Source: Bacteroidota bacterium (GTDB lineage: Bacteria > Bacteroidota > Bacteroidia > Chitinophagales > Chitinophagaceae). Taken from it: 50,757 nt of DNA. The notes below the pieces were generated by a model. That model worked only from the letters and a program-made list of their open reading frames with translations, was not told where the DNA came from and made no database searches. The position numbers and the translations under genes are program-made. The stretch spans positions 1 to 50,757 of the forward strand of contig BJGL01000009.1 in assembly GCA_014190475.1 (NCBI GenBank). Reading direction: 5' to 3'. Positions 43,496-50,757 of this stretch are shown here, one piece after another; positions within the stretch are counted from its first letter, which is position 1; the number at the start of each line of letters is the position of its first letter.

Positions 43496-44284
43496 ATGGT
43501 ACAGGCTTACAATTTTTTAGCTTCCTGGCAACTTTTCCCTGAAAAAGGCGCTTACGAGAAAGGGGACCGCCCTAAAAGCGGGATTTACAAGATTGAGGCC
43601 GTTGAGGGAAAAAAAGAACTTCGCATTTTCCACAACTGGTTAAGCCTCGAAAATCAGGCCTTTGCTTCCAACTATAGCATTATAGCAGACGGGGATCTGC
43701 ATCCCCTGCCAGCGTCGGAAGGTGCAGATAAAGTACAGGCCTTATTCGCGGACGGAATAACCTTTGAAATTCACTTTTATAGAGGTGGCCAGACCCTATT
43801 ACATGTAGTGCACGAAATCATGCCCAATGGGTATTTGCGTATAACCCAACAAGGCGAACTGGAAAATGGGCAGGCCTACACAAACATGGAGTACTATCAT
43901 AAACAAATGAGTGTTCTCCCCTATGCAGCCTCTGTTTCCGGTGCAGTGATCAGACCCACGGAGGAAGGCATGATCAAGCACAAGGCCCTCACGGCAATGG
44001 AAGAGCAAACCAATATGCAGCTTGACCAAATCCGGCAGCAGATTGAACTACTGGCCTTACAAGCTCAGGAAATTCAAAAGCGAAAAGAACTCTCCTTGAT
44101 GATCTATGAGGCAAAACTAACTTTCAAGCCAAACATTGGCCAAGTATATTATCTCTATCAAAAAAATGATGACAGCTATTTAGTGTCCCTGGTCTCTCCC
44201 AAAGAATGGGGAGCTGCTGGCCCATTCAAAAAATTTATTGCGGCCGTGCAACTGCTGGCTGATCACACCTGGAAAGAACTCTAG
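43496..44284 (+). CDS. DUF2452-containing protein with an N-terminal beta domain
   Basis: A 262-residue cytoplasmic protein. Residues 1-145 form a beta-rich domain (YEKGDRPKSGIYKIEAVEG, FEIHFYRGGQTLLHVVHEI), which may be lipocalin-like. Residues about 150-262 carry the DUF2452 region: a helix EEQTNMQLDQIRQQIELLAL and then KLTFKPNIGQVYYLYQK and LVSLVSPKEWG. DUF2452 is usually the whole protein; here it is joined to a second domain. Function unknown. pdxJ follows after 17 bp. Confidence 0.75.
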   Translation: MVQAYNFLASWQLFPEKGAYEKGDRPKSGIYKIEAVEGKKELRIFHNWLSLENQAFASNYSIIADGDLHPLPASEGADKVQALFADGITFEIHFYRGGQTLLHVVHEIMPNGYLRITQQGELENGQAYTNMEYYHKQMSVLPYAASVSGAVIRPTEEGMIKHKALTAMEEQTNMQLDQIRQQIELLALQAQEIQKRKELSLMIYEAKLTFKPNIGQVYYLYQKNDDSYLVSLVSPKEWGAAGPFKKFIAAVQLLADHTWKEL

Positions 44285-44289
44285 GATAG

Positions 44290-44297
44290 TATCTTTG
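44290..44297 (+). promoter_or_regulatory. -7 promoter box 4 nt before pdxJ
   Basis: TATCTTTG exactly matches TAnnTTTG and is followed after TCAA by the GTG start of pdxJ. It gives pdxJ its own likely leaderless transcript although the upstream gene ends only 5 nt before the box. Confidence 0.5.
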
Positions 44298-44301
44298 TCA
44301 A

Positions 44302-45024
44302 GTGACAAAACTCTCTGTCAATATCAACAAATTTGCAACGCTTCGTAATGCGCGAGGAGGAAACAATCCTGACCTTGCCCGCATCACGCAACTTGTACAG
44401 CAATTTGGAGCAGATGGCGTAACAGTTCATCCCCGACCCGACGAGCGACATATTCGCTATGGCGATGTGCGATCGATAAAAAAACTAATTACCACAGAGT
44501 TTAATATCGAGGGCAATTGCCGTGAGCAAAAATTTATTGACCTGGTATTAGAAACTCAACCCACCCAAGTAACCCTCGTACCCGATACAACCGGACAATT
44601 AACCAGCGATCATGGATGGGATACCGTTACACACCAGGAATACCTGAAAGAAATGGTGAGCATTTTCAAAAATCATGGTATTCGTGTTAGCTTATTTGTA
44701 GACCCAGTTGAAGAGATGATCCGAGCCGCTAAAGAAACAGGAACCGACAGAGTGGAGTTATATACTGAGCAATACGCAACCCTCTATCAAGCAGGCGAAA
44801 AAGAAAAAGCGATTACGCCCTATTATCAAGCAGCCATAGTGGCTAAGGAGTTAGATCTTGCGCTCAATGCAGGGCATGATCTAGATCATAATAACCTGCG
44901 TTATTTTCATCAACAAATCCCCTGGATCCAAGAAGTAAGTATTGGACATGCGCTAATCTGTGATGCCTTATTATGGGGATTGGAGAACACCATTCAACTC
45001 TATAAAAGAGAATTACAAGCCTAG
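44302..45024 (+). CDS. pdxJ: Pyridoxine 5'-phosphate synthase
   Basis: Condenses 1-deoxyxylulose 5-phosphate with 3-amino-2-oxopropyl phosphate to form vitamin B6. The 240-residue TIM barrel starts at GTG 44302 with TKLSVNINKFATLRNARGG, the family opening. Substrate-site residues are seen in TVHPRPDERHI, LVPDTTGQ (a variant of LVPE) and NAGHDLD, with IGHALICDALLWGL near the end. The 3' end overlaps the convergent miaA by 4 bp. Confidence 0.97.
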   Translation: MTKLSVNINKFATLRNARGGNNPDLARITQLVQQFGADGVTVHPRPDERHIRYGDVRSIKKLITTEFNIEGNCREQKFIDLVLETQPTQVTLVPDTTGQLTSDHGWDTVTHQEYLKEMVSIFKNHGIRVSLFVDPVEEMIRAAKETGTDRVELYTEQYATLYQAGEKEKAITPYYQAAIVAKELDLALNAGHDLDHNNLRYFHQQIPWIQEVSIGHALICDALLWGLENTIQLYKRELQA

Positions 45025-45926
45025 TTCACTAATTTCTTTACAAACGAACGGATCTCCTGCATTTGTTCTGGCTCAAACCATTCGATAGCATCCTGTTTTC
45101 TAAACCAAGTCAATTGTCTTTTAGCATACTGCCGGGTATTAATTTTTATTTGCTCCTTGGCTTGTTCCAATGTGCAGGCGCCTTGCAAGTGACTAAATAA
45201 TTCACTGTAGCCCACTGTTTGAAGTGGAGTTAAGCTTGCATGCTGCTCCAGGGAGCGCACCTCTTCCAAAAGTCCTTGCGCAAACATATTTTCCACGCGT
45301 TGATCAATCAACTCCACCAGCGTGTCCCGTGAACGGGTTAGTCCCAATGAGCAGAGGGAATAATAAGGTTGTACTATTTCATTTTTTCTAAAAGATAAAA
45401 TACTGGCACCCGTTGCACGAAATACTTCCAAGGCGCGCATCATTCGCTGAGGATTTTTCATTTCGCCACTGGCCGCAAACAAAGGATCGACACGACTTAG
45501 TTCGGATTGAAGCCATGCTAAACCCAATTGCTGATATTGCGCAATTACCTGATTTCTTGTGAGTGCATCAACCGCAGGAATTTTATCCAGCCCCTCATGA
45601 AAAGCTTTCCAATAGAGTCCAGTTCCACCCACCATCACTACTACCGGAAATCGTTGAAATAAGTCTTTAATCACTGAATGAGCCTGTTGTGCATAGGTAT
45701 GCGCATCAAGCGGCAGATGAATGGAATGAGAGGCAATAAAATGATGTTTGATAGAAGTCAATTCAACTACAGACGGACGAGCCACTCCAATGGAAAGTTC
45801 TTGATAACATTGTCTGCTGTCAAAGGAAACAATTTCAGTGCTGAGCCAACTAGCCAGTTCGATGGCAAGTGCCGTTTTACCAGCTGCCGTAGGGCCTGCA
45901 ATTTGTATGATAACGGGCAGGGACAT
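45021..45926 (-). CDS. miaA: tRNA dimethylallyltransferase MiaA
   Basis: Transfers a dimethylallyl group to A37 of tRNAs reading UNN codons. The 301-residue protein has P-loop GPTAAGKT (11-18), substrate motif SFDSRQCYQEL, GGTGLYWKAF and the family closing region KINTRQYAKRQLTWFRK. The gene lies 8 bp after the pRiA4b ORF-3-like gene and is presumably the last of that transcript. Length and motifs are complete. Confidence 0.97.
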   Translation of the reverse strand: MSLPVIIQIAGPTAAGKTALAIELASWLSTEIVSFDSRQCYQELSIGVARPSVVELTSIKHHFIASHSIHLPLDAHTYAQQAHSVIKDLFQRFPVVVMVGGTGLYWKAFHEGLDKIPAVDALTRNQVIAQYQQLGLAWLQSELSRVDPLFAASGEMKNPQRMMRALEVFRATGASILSFRKNEIVQPYYSLCSLGLTRSRDTLVELIDQRVENMFAQGLLEEVRSLEQHASLTPLQTVGYSELFSHLQGACTLEQAKEQIKINTRQYAKRQLTWFRKQDAIEWFEPEQMQEIRSFVKKLVN

Positions 45927-45934
45927 GAAAGATG

Positions 45935-46492
45935 TTATAGCTCTTCTTCGCTCATCCCCTCCTCATCCAAGCTAATATCTTCTCCTTCCTCATCTTTTTC
46001 AGCAAATCCATCCTCTGCTTTACTCAGATCATATTTTTCTTCAATATCTGCAAACTTTTCACCCAACAAAGCCTTGGTACCATATTGGCTGGGGGCAATG
46101 CCCTCCACACGAGTTGTGGCGGGATAGGTCAACTTTGGATTTTCCTCCTTGGATACATTGATCAACTCTAACAAAAAAGTCCAGTTGCGATTAAAATCAT
46201 AGACATAAATAAAGCGCTGATTGAGATTTTTGATTTCCGCACCAACGGTCGTTTGATCCATTAATAGTGGAGGCGCCTTGTAATCCTTTTCATACACTTG
46301 TAAGCTAATTTCTCTCCCTCGTTGCCATTGATCATTACTTCTATAAAATGTAGCCTGATGCTTTTGATCGAACTCGTAGGACTTCAAAATAGCTTGGTGA
46401 AGACTGAAGAATGTATCCGTATGAAAAAGCGCGATATCCCTGTAAATGGTATCGTCTTCCTCAAAAAAAACTCTAAACTTTAGAATAGGCAT
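45935..46492 (-). CDS. Plasmid pRiA4b ORF-3 family protein
   Basis: A 185-residue protein that matches the PF07929 pattern: ILKFRVFFEEDDTIYRDIAL, TFFSLHQAILKSYEFD and YVYDFNRNWTFLLELI. The last 35 residues are strongly acidic (EKDEEGEDISLDEEG). Although the family is named from a plasmid ORF and an IS1096 passenger, no mobile-element traits are present here. It sits between cca and miaA, two tRNA genes. An exact -7 box ends 4 nt before the ATG. Function unknown. Confidence 0.85.
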   Translation of the reverse strand: MPILKFRVFFEEDDTIYRDIALFHTDTFFSLHQAILKSYEFDQKHQATFYRSNDQWQRGREISLQVYEKDYKAPPLLMDQTTVGAEIKNLNQRFIYVYDFNRNWTFLLELINVSKEENPKLTYPATTRVEGIAPSQYGTKALLGEKFADIEEKYDLSKAEDGFAEKDEEGEDISLDEEGMSEEEL

Positions 46493-46496
46493 GCTA

Positions 46497-46504
46497 CAAA
46501 GCTA
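46497..46504 (-). promoter_or_regulatory. -7 promoter box 4 nt before the pRiA4b ORF-3-like gene
   Basis: TAGCTTTG on the minus strand exactly matches TAnnTTTG, with only TAGC between it and the ATG at 46492. A transcript started here at the usual distance would begin at the start codon. Confidence 0.5.
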
Positions 46505-46519
46505 GGGATAAATTAGTGG

Positions 46520-47947
46520 TCAATTCTTGGGGCGAATCCCCATCGAAGCTGCTTTTTCCAACATGAACTCAAAAGCTGCCTCATAGGTGTTGGAAATCAC
46601 ACCATCCAGCATGGCATCTTTGATAGCATCTTTAATTACACCTACTGGCTTAGAGGGAGACAGTCCAAATGTTTCCATGATCAATTCCCCAGTAATAGGC
46701 GGTTGCCAGGTACGAATATGATCCTTCTCCTCTACTTCCTTACAGCGCTGCCTAACCAGCATAAAATTTTCAAGATAACGTTTGACTTTTGTCTGATTCT
46801 TGGATGTAATATCAGCCTCACAGAGAAGCATAAGCGAATCAAAATCCTCTCCGGCATCAAACAATAATCTGCGTATCGCGGAGTCAGTTATATTTTCTTT
46901 AGTTAGACTAATGGGACGAAGATGCAACTCCACTAGCTTCTTTACAAAACGCATCTTTTCATGCAAGGGTAGCTTCAGCTTTGTAAAAAGCTTAGGTACC
47001 ATTCTTCCACCCACTACTTCGTGACCATGAAAAGTCCATCCATGCCCCTTTTCAAAACGTTTTGTAGCAGGCTTAGCAATATCGTGTAGCAAAGCGGCCC
47101 AACGAAGCCATAAATCTGAAGATTTTTGTGCCACATTATCGAGCACCTGTAGTGTATGATAAAAATTATCCTTGTGCCCATGTCCATCCTTGTACTCTGC
47201 ACCTGCCAAATCAACTACCTGCGGAAATATCAATTTTAATAATCCCGATTTATAGAGCAGATCAAATCCAATAGAAGGTTTCGGTGCTAAAAGAATTTTG
47301 GTCAGTTCGTCCGTTATTCTCTCCTGCGAAATAATATCAATTCGCTTGGCATTTCGAACAATACCCTCCCAAGTACTTTCTTCAATTACAAAACCAAGTT
47401 GTGTAGCAAACCGAATAGCGCGCATCATTCGCAGGGGATCATCACTAAAGGTTTTATCCGGATCCTGTGGTGTTCTTATAATTCCCTGATCCAAATCCTT
47501 CAGCCCACCAAACGGATCGATAAGTTTTCCAAAATTGGCTTCCTGCAAACTAATAGCCAATGCATTGATGGTAAAATCTCTTCGTTCTTGATCGTCTTGT
47601 AAGGTACCGGGTGTTACTGTGGGATTACGCGAAGTATGCTGATAACTTTCCTTTCGAGCGCCCACAAACTCAACGTCAATCGCTGGTTCTGTTTTCAATT
47701 GAAAATGAGCAGTACCAAATGTTTTAAAAAGGTCAACCTTGGGTTTAGGCCTGAATTGAACAGCTGCCTGCTCTGCTAACTCCAAAGCATCCCCTATACA
47801 GACAAAGTCTAGATCAGTGGTAGGCCGCCCCATGAGTTTATCACGAACAAATCCGCCCACCAAATAAGTTTCACGTTGCAGCATGCGTGCGCCCGCAGCC
47901 ACTTTCTCTAATATTGCTAATTCTTCTTGTGTGCAACGAATGTCCAT
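46520..47947 (-). CDS. cca: CCA tRNA nucleotidyltransferase (poly(A) polymerase family) with HD domain
   Basis: A 475-residue class II nucleotidyltransferase. The head has YLVGGFVRDKLMG and the metal-binding DLD (45-47); the neck has RRDFTINALAISL, GLKDLDQGIIRTPQDPDKTF and DPLRMMRAIRFA. An HD domain follows (RWAALLHDIAKPATKRF, and the later HGHEVVGG). It adds or repairs CCA at tRNA 3' ends, and the one tRNA gene in this window does not encode CCA. The RNA-binding domain seems complete. An exact -7 box lies 5 nt before the ATG. The next gene downstream (27 bp) is the pRiA4b ORF-3-like gene. Confidence 0.96.
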   Translation of the reverse strand: MDIRCTQEELAILEKVAAGARMLQRETYLVGGFVRDKLMGRPTTDLDFVCIGDALELAEQAAVQFRPKPKVDLFKTFGTAHFQLKTEPAIDVEFVGARKESYQHTSRNPTVTPGTLQDDQERRDFTINALAISLQEANFGKLIDPFGGLKDLDQGIIRTPQDPDKTFSDDPLRMMRAIRFATQLGFVIEESTWEGIVRNAKRIDIISQERITDELTKILLAPKPSIGFDLLYKSGLLKLIFPQVVDLAGAEYKDGHGHKDNFYHTLQVLDNVAQKSSDLWLRWAALLHDIAKPATKRFEKGHGWTFHGHEVVGGRMVPKLFTKLKLPLHEKMRFVKKLVELHLRPISLTKENITDSAIRRLLFDAGEDFDSLMLLCEADITSKNQTKVKRYLENFMLVRQRCKEVEEKDHIRTWQPPITGELIMETFGLSPSKPVGVIKDAIKDAMLDGVISNTYEAAFEFMLEKAASMGIRPKN

Positions 47948-47952
47948 CCGCG

Positions 47953-47960
47953 CAAAGGTA
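47953..47960 (-). promoter_or_regulatory. -7 promoter box 5 nt before cca
   Basis: TACCTTTG on the minus strand exactly matches TAnnTTTG and is separated by five bases from the cca ATG at 47947. Confidence 0.5.
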
Positions 47961-47980
47961 CTGGTTCAGCCCAAAGCGAA

Positions 47981-49096
47981 TCAGAGATAACGCAGATTGG
48001 TCTTTGGAGAGAGGGTTAACAAGGTTTCGTACATCAAGCGAATGGTACTTTCAATATCATCACGATGAAGCATTTCTACCGTTGTATGCATATAACGAAG
48101 TGGGATAGATATTAAAACGGAGGGGCATCCATCATTTGAGTAAGCAAAAGAATCCGTATCTGTACCAGTGCTTCTGCTTTGTGCACGCCATTGAACAGGA
48201 ATTTTCTTTTTAGCAGCCACATCCTCTACAAGAGCTAGCAGTTTATTATGAACAGCCGGCGCATAACAAAGCGAAGGACCCTTACCAGTAGCTACTTCGC
48301 CCTCAATCGCTTTATTGATTAAGGGTGTTGTAGTATCGTGCGTTACATCCGTGATAATCGCAATATCAGGTTTGATACGTCTTGCAATCATTTCCGCACC
48401 ACGTAAACCAATTTCCTCCTGCACCGCATTAACTACATACAAGCCAAATGGTAATTGCTTTTTATTTTCTTTTAAGAGCCTCGCTACTTCTGCGATCATA
48501 AAGCCACCAATTCTGTTGTCAAAAGCCCTTCCTATATAATTTCCATTGGCTAGTTCATCGAATCCATCTTGATAGGTTACCACAGCACCAATATGAATAC
48601 CCAGCGCAGCCACTTCTTTTTTGGAACGCGCCCCACAATCCAACCATAAATTATCCGTACGCGGGGTAGGTTCTTTTTGTTCAGGACTACCTAAACGTGT
48701 ATGAATTGCGGGCCACCCAAACACAGCCTTTACAGGCCCTTTTTTTCCATGAATAATCACGCGCGAAGCAGGGGCCGTTTGGTGATCTACCCCACCATTT
48801 CTTTTTAAATACAATAAACCATCGGCAGTGATATAATTAACAAACCAGCTTATTTCATCCGCATGCGCCTCTATCACCACTTTAAAAGGATGAGAAGGAT
48901 TTATCACACCCACCGCAGTTCCATAGGGATCTACAAAATGTGTATCCACATAGGGCTTTAGGTAATCGATCCATAAACGTTGCCCCCAACTTTCAAATCC
49001 TACTGGAGAAGCATTGTTAATATAGCTTTTAAAAAATGAAAAGGAAGCAGGCGTCAAAATTGACTTGCTGGTTTTTTTTGCAACAGATTTTGCCAT
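47981..49096 (-). CDS. M42 family metallopeptidase (glutamyl/leucyl aminopeptidase-like)
   Basis: A 371-residue cytosolic dinuclear-metal aminopeptidase. The metal and catalytic residues are seen in VVIEAHADEISW (H78, D80), AFDNRIGG (bridging Asp), VQEEIGLRGAE (general base Glu and ligand Glu) and ITDVTHDTT. The C-terminal signature SIPLRYMHTTVEMLHRDDI provides the last His ligand. Length is normal for M42. The lipoprotein gene lies 25 bp upstream. Confidence 0.94.
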   Translation of the reverse strand: MAKSVAKKTSKSILTPASFSFFKSYINNASPVGFESWGQRLWIDYLKPYVDTHFVDPYGTAVGVINPSHPFKVVIEAHADEISWFVNYITADGLLYLKRNGGVDHQTAPASRVIIHGKKGPVKAVFGWPAIHTRLGSPEQKEPTPRTDNLWLDCGARSKKEVAALGIHIGAVVTYQDGFDELANGNYIGRAFDNRIGGFMIAEVARLLKENKKQLPFGLYVVNAVQEEIGLRGAEMIARRIKPDIAIITDVTHDTTTPLINKAIEGEVATGKGPSLCYAPAVHNKLLALVEDVAAKKKIPVQWRAQSRSTGTDTDSFAYSNDGCPSVLISIPLRYMHTTVEMLHRDDIESTIRLMYETLLTLSPKTNLRYL

Positions 49097-49121
49097 AGGA
49101 ATAATTTTTTAAAGCAAGCGA

Positions 49122-49577
49122 TTAAGGTCTCTTGAGGCGAATCTTATTAGACTCGCTATAATTGCTGCGTTTACGCGTCTTATCAACTAATAATAAGCCA
49201 AATGCTGCTGTCGTATCACGGGTTACACCTGGCAAGGTAAGCATGTTAGTCTGGTTATATGTGTTGTATTCAAATTCAACGGCAATATCGGATTCACGCA
49301 ATCCAGCAGGAATACCAAGACGATTGGTTGGAAATCGCATCAAGGTATCCACCCTTGTGGCATTGTTACCATTAAACCATTTATAAACGATATAGACAGA
49401 ATCCACATCGCCCTCCTCGTCCGTGTATCGTGCCAGTACCCTGATGATATTCCCATTATATACAGTAGCCGGTTCAATAGAACGAACTTCTACTTTCGGT
49501 TCAGAGGTAAACTTATCTTTGCTGCAAGAAACAGCAAACAGTGTCAACAAAAAAAGTAGCTGGAAACGCTGATTCAT
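49122..49577 (-). CDS. Small lipoprotein of unknown function
   Basis: A 151-residue lipoprotein from the ATG at 49577, with signal QRFQLLFLLTLFAVSC (lipobox FAVSC). An ATG three codons upstream (49586) is possible. The mature protein starts SKDKFTSEPKVEVRSIEP and continues as a beta-sandwich-like domain (YNGNIIRVLARYTDEEGDVD), as in many Bacteroidota surface lipoproteins. An exact -7 box (complement of 49593-49600) lies 15 nt before 49577. Family not recognised. Confidence 0.75.
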   Translation of the reverse strand: MNQRFQLLFLLTLFAVSCSKDKFTSEPKVEVRSIEPATVYNGNIIRVLARYTDEEGDVDSVYIVYKWFNGNNATRVDTLMRFPTNRLGIPAGLRESDIAVEFEYNTYNQTNMLTLPGVTRDTTAAFGLLLVDKTRKRSNYSESNKIRLKRP

Positions 49578-49585
49578 AAAACGCA

Positions 49586-50602
49586 TTGGAAACAAATTTA
49601 CATGATTTAAACGGACCAAGTTCCCTGTCTTTAAGCTGGGCCAACCGCCTCTTTAACACTTCATTTTCTTTTGAACAATTGGCCTTGGAGGCCTTCCATT
49701 ACCAAGCAGCACATAACCCCGTTTATACTTCTTATTTACAAGCCCTTCATTGCAAACCTGAGCAGGTAGATCATATTCAAAAAATACCCTTTCTCCCCAT
49801 CGGATTTTTCAAAACACATGCCGTTAAAACAGGAAACTTTTCTCCTGTACTTGCTTTTGAAAGTAGTACTACCACCGGATCCACCCCCAGCCAACACCTG
49901 GTAGGAAACCCTACCCTGTACCAAGCCAGTTTTTTAAAATGCTTTGAACAGTTTTGGGGGCCGCTTGAAAACACTTGTATTATTGGGTTATTGCCTTCTT
50001 ATCTGGAACGCAAAAATTCGTCACTCGTGTATATGGTCAAGGAATTAATTGAAAAAACGGGCCATCCCAACAGTGGATTTTATTTGAACGAAACCGATGC
50101 ATTAGCTAAGACACTCGCACAGTTGGAATTGCAAAAACAACAAACGCTGCTCATCGGTGTCACCTTTGCATTGCTGGATTTTGCATCCTCGCATCCGCAA
50201 CCCTTACAGCATACAACCCTCATTGAAACCGGTGGTATGAAAGGCAGAGCGGAAGAATTAACTAGAGAAGAAGTGCATATCCGTTTAAAAAAAGCCTTTC
50301 AATTACCAGCAATTGCATCTGAATACGGCATGACAGAATTATTATCACAGGCTTGGTCAAAAGAAGATGGTCTTTTTAAATGTCCTACTTGGATGAAGGT
50401 ATTGGTACGAGAGCAAGAAGATCCTCTGACCGTCAAACAATCCGGAAGCGGCGGCTTGAATATTATTGATCTGGCCAATATCGATTCCTGCTGCTTTATT
50501 GCCACTGACGACGCAGGCCGAGTTCATCCCAATGGTCATTTTGAAATGCTGGGCCGACTTGATGGCGCCACTATTCGAGGTTGCAGTTTGCTCACCGCTT
50601 AA
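49586..50602 (+). CDS. LuxE/PaaK-like acyl-protein synthetase (acyl transferase)
   Basis: A 338-residue adenylate-forming-like protein of the LuxE acyl-protein synthetase group. Landmarks are HNPVYTSYLQAL, IPFLPIGFFKTHAVKTG, FESSTTTGSTPS (AMP-forming loop), LIETGGMKGRAEEL, SEYGMTELLSQAW and the closing FEMLGRLDGATIRGCSLL. Without luxC or luxD beside it, a role in bioluminescence is excluded; in Bacteroidota such genes may act in aryl polyene or lipid metabolism. The start is the TTG at 49586 since no ATG or GTG lies before the conserved region. The 5' end overlaps the promoter of the divergent lipoprotein gene. Confidence 0.85.
   Translation: METNLHDLNGPSSLSLSWANRLFNTSFSFEQLALEAFHYQAAHNPVYTSYLQALHCKPEQVDHIQKIPFLPIGFFKTHAVKTGNFSPVLAFESSTTTGSTPSQHLVGNPTLYQASFLKCFEQFWGPLENTCIIGLLPSYLERKNSSLVYMVKELIEKTGHPNSGFYLNETDALAKTLAQLELQKQQTLLIGVTFALLDFASSHPQPLQHTTLIETGGMKGRAEELTREEVHIRLKKAFQLPAIASEYGMTELLSQAWSKEDGLFKCPTWMKVLVREQEDPLTVKQSGSGGLNIIDLANIDSCCFIATDDAGRVHPNGHFEMLGRLDGATIRGCSLLTA
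49593..49600 (-). promoter_or_regulatory. -7 promoter box for the small lipoprotein gene
   Basis: TAAATTTG on the minus strand exactly matches TAnnTTTG. A TTG 16 nt further upstream (complement of 49617-49619) may be the -33 element. The box lies inside the 5' end of the divergent LuxE-like gene. Confidence 0.5.
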
Positions 50603-50606
50603 GCGG
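50595..50606. repeat. 12-bp perfect palindrome at the LuxE-like stop codon
   Basis: CCGCTTAAGCGG spans the TAA of the LuxE-like gene and is followed by AAATTT. It could form a short hairpin with a TTAA loop, acting as a weak terminator or mRNA end, or be a protein site. The U-tract is poor. Confidence 0.4.
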
Positions 50607-50646
50607 AAATTTGATACTAAGCATTATACCGGCAATAATTTCAGCG

Positions 50647-50654
50647 TAACTTTG
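50647..50654 (+). promoter_or_regulatory. -7 promoter box for tRNA-Leu
   Basis: TAACTTTG exactly matches TAnnTTTG and lies 7 nt before the mature 5' end of the tRNA, leaving practically no 5' leader. Confidence 0.55.
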
Positions 50655-50661
50655 CGCTCCC

Positions 50662-50743
50662 GCCCAGGTGGCGAAATTGGTAGACGCACCGTCTTCAGGT
50701 GGCGGCGCCGCGAGGTGTGCTGGTTCGAATCCAGTCCTGGGCA
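50662..50743 (+). tRNA. tRNA-Leu (anticodon CAG)
   Basis: An 82-nt type II tRNA. Acceptor arms GCCCAGG and CCTGGGC pair perfectly with discriminator A at 50743. The D arm has GCG/CGC with AAATTGGTAGA; the anticodon arm is CCGTC-TTCAGGT-GGCGG with CAG in the centre; there is a long variable arm (CGCCGCGAGGTGT) and a T arm with TTCGAAT. It decodes CUG leucine codons. CCA is not encoded (the genome reads ACAAAG), so the CCA-adding enzyme is required. Confidence 0.97.
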
Positions 50744-50757
50744 CAAAGCCCCCAACA

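Noticed and set aside
45935-46492. Mobile-element origin of the pRiA4b ORF-3/IS1096-passenger-like gene
   Set aside because: No inverted repeats, transposase or target duplication flank it; the gene sits in ordinary housekeeping context.
1-50757. CRISPR arrays, prophage, integrases or IS elements
   Set aside because: No regularly spaced direct repeats, transposases, integrases or phage structural genes were found on either strand.

Overview
The window is about 50.8 kb of chromosome from a member of the Bacteroidota, most likely Chitinophagia/Chitinophagaceae. The support is a SusC/SusD pair, a PF14121-type putative porin, a HYC_CC_PP protein, a PorW/SprE-like TPR protein, a bactofilin, DUF2452, and many TAnnTTTG -7 promoter boxes instead of the E. 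coli -10. The placement below phylum level is inferred from family content; no 16S gene is present. I see no prophage, integron, IS element or CRISPR array. Gene density is high and the longest gap is about 290 bp.

Layout. 1-9.3 kb: a glycan-utilisation locus with a partial SusD, SusC, an exported FAD oxidoreductase and an AGE-type N-acylglucosamine 2-epimerase, divergent from a ROK regulator. The AGE enzyme carries the full set of catalytic residues, which suggests sialic acid or ManNAc/GlcNAc use. 9.4-15.8 kb: phoH, a small lipoprotein, a collapsed crcB/fluC remnant, a MurC-like ligase with a variant P-loop, a DsbA-fold protein lacking the first active-site cysteine, and clpB. 16-21.5 kb: queG (behind a 29-codon upstream ORF), an SRPBCC protein and ABC-2 permease, then folK, a deoxynucleoside kinase, an MFS exporter and a YkgJ-type cysteine-cluster protein. 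21.5-31 kb: gcvP, a Tat-type secreted Mn superoxide dismutase, an outer-membrane transporter-like protein, then a six-gene envelope cassette for metal and thiol handling (porin, HYC_CC_PP, two HMA proteins, TlpA, beta-barrel). 30.9-34.2 kb: sucC, an SprT-like protein, AtpZ and a membrane partner, bactofilin and a peptidase-less M23-type anchor. 34.3-41.5 kb: PorW/SprE-like TPR protein, PBP1A, GNAT and ahcY, closed by a strong bidirectional terminator. 41.5-50.8 kb: M48 protease/YbjQ operon, DUF2452 protein, pdxJ, the miaA-pRiA4b-cca-M42-lipoprotein strand, a LuxE-like ligase and tRNA-Leu(CAG).

Most of the window is housekeeping. The observations I would look at first are: a recurring arrangement in which an exact TAnnTTTG box lies only 3-10 nt before the start codon, predicting leaderless or nearly leaderless mRNAs; the metal/thiol cassette, which includes an HMA protein with a 12-cysteine metallothionein-like tail; the crcB remnant; the bactofilin plus peptidase-less anchor pair; and the divergent Mur ligase. 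Start codons were moved from the longest reading frame to the more likely position where signal peptides, overlaps or promoter boxes argued for it.
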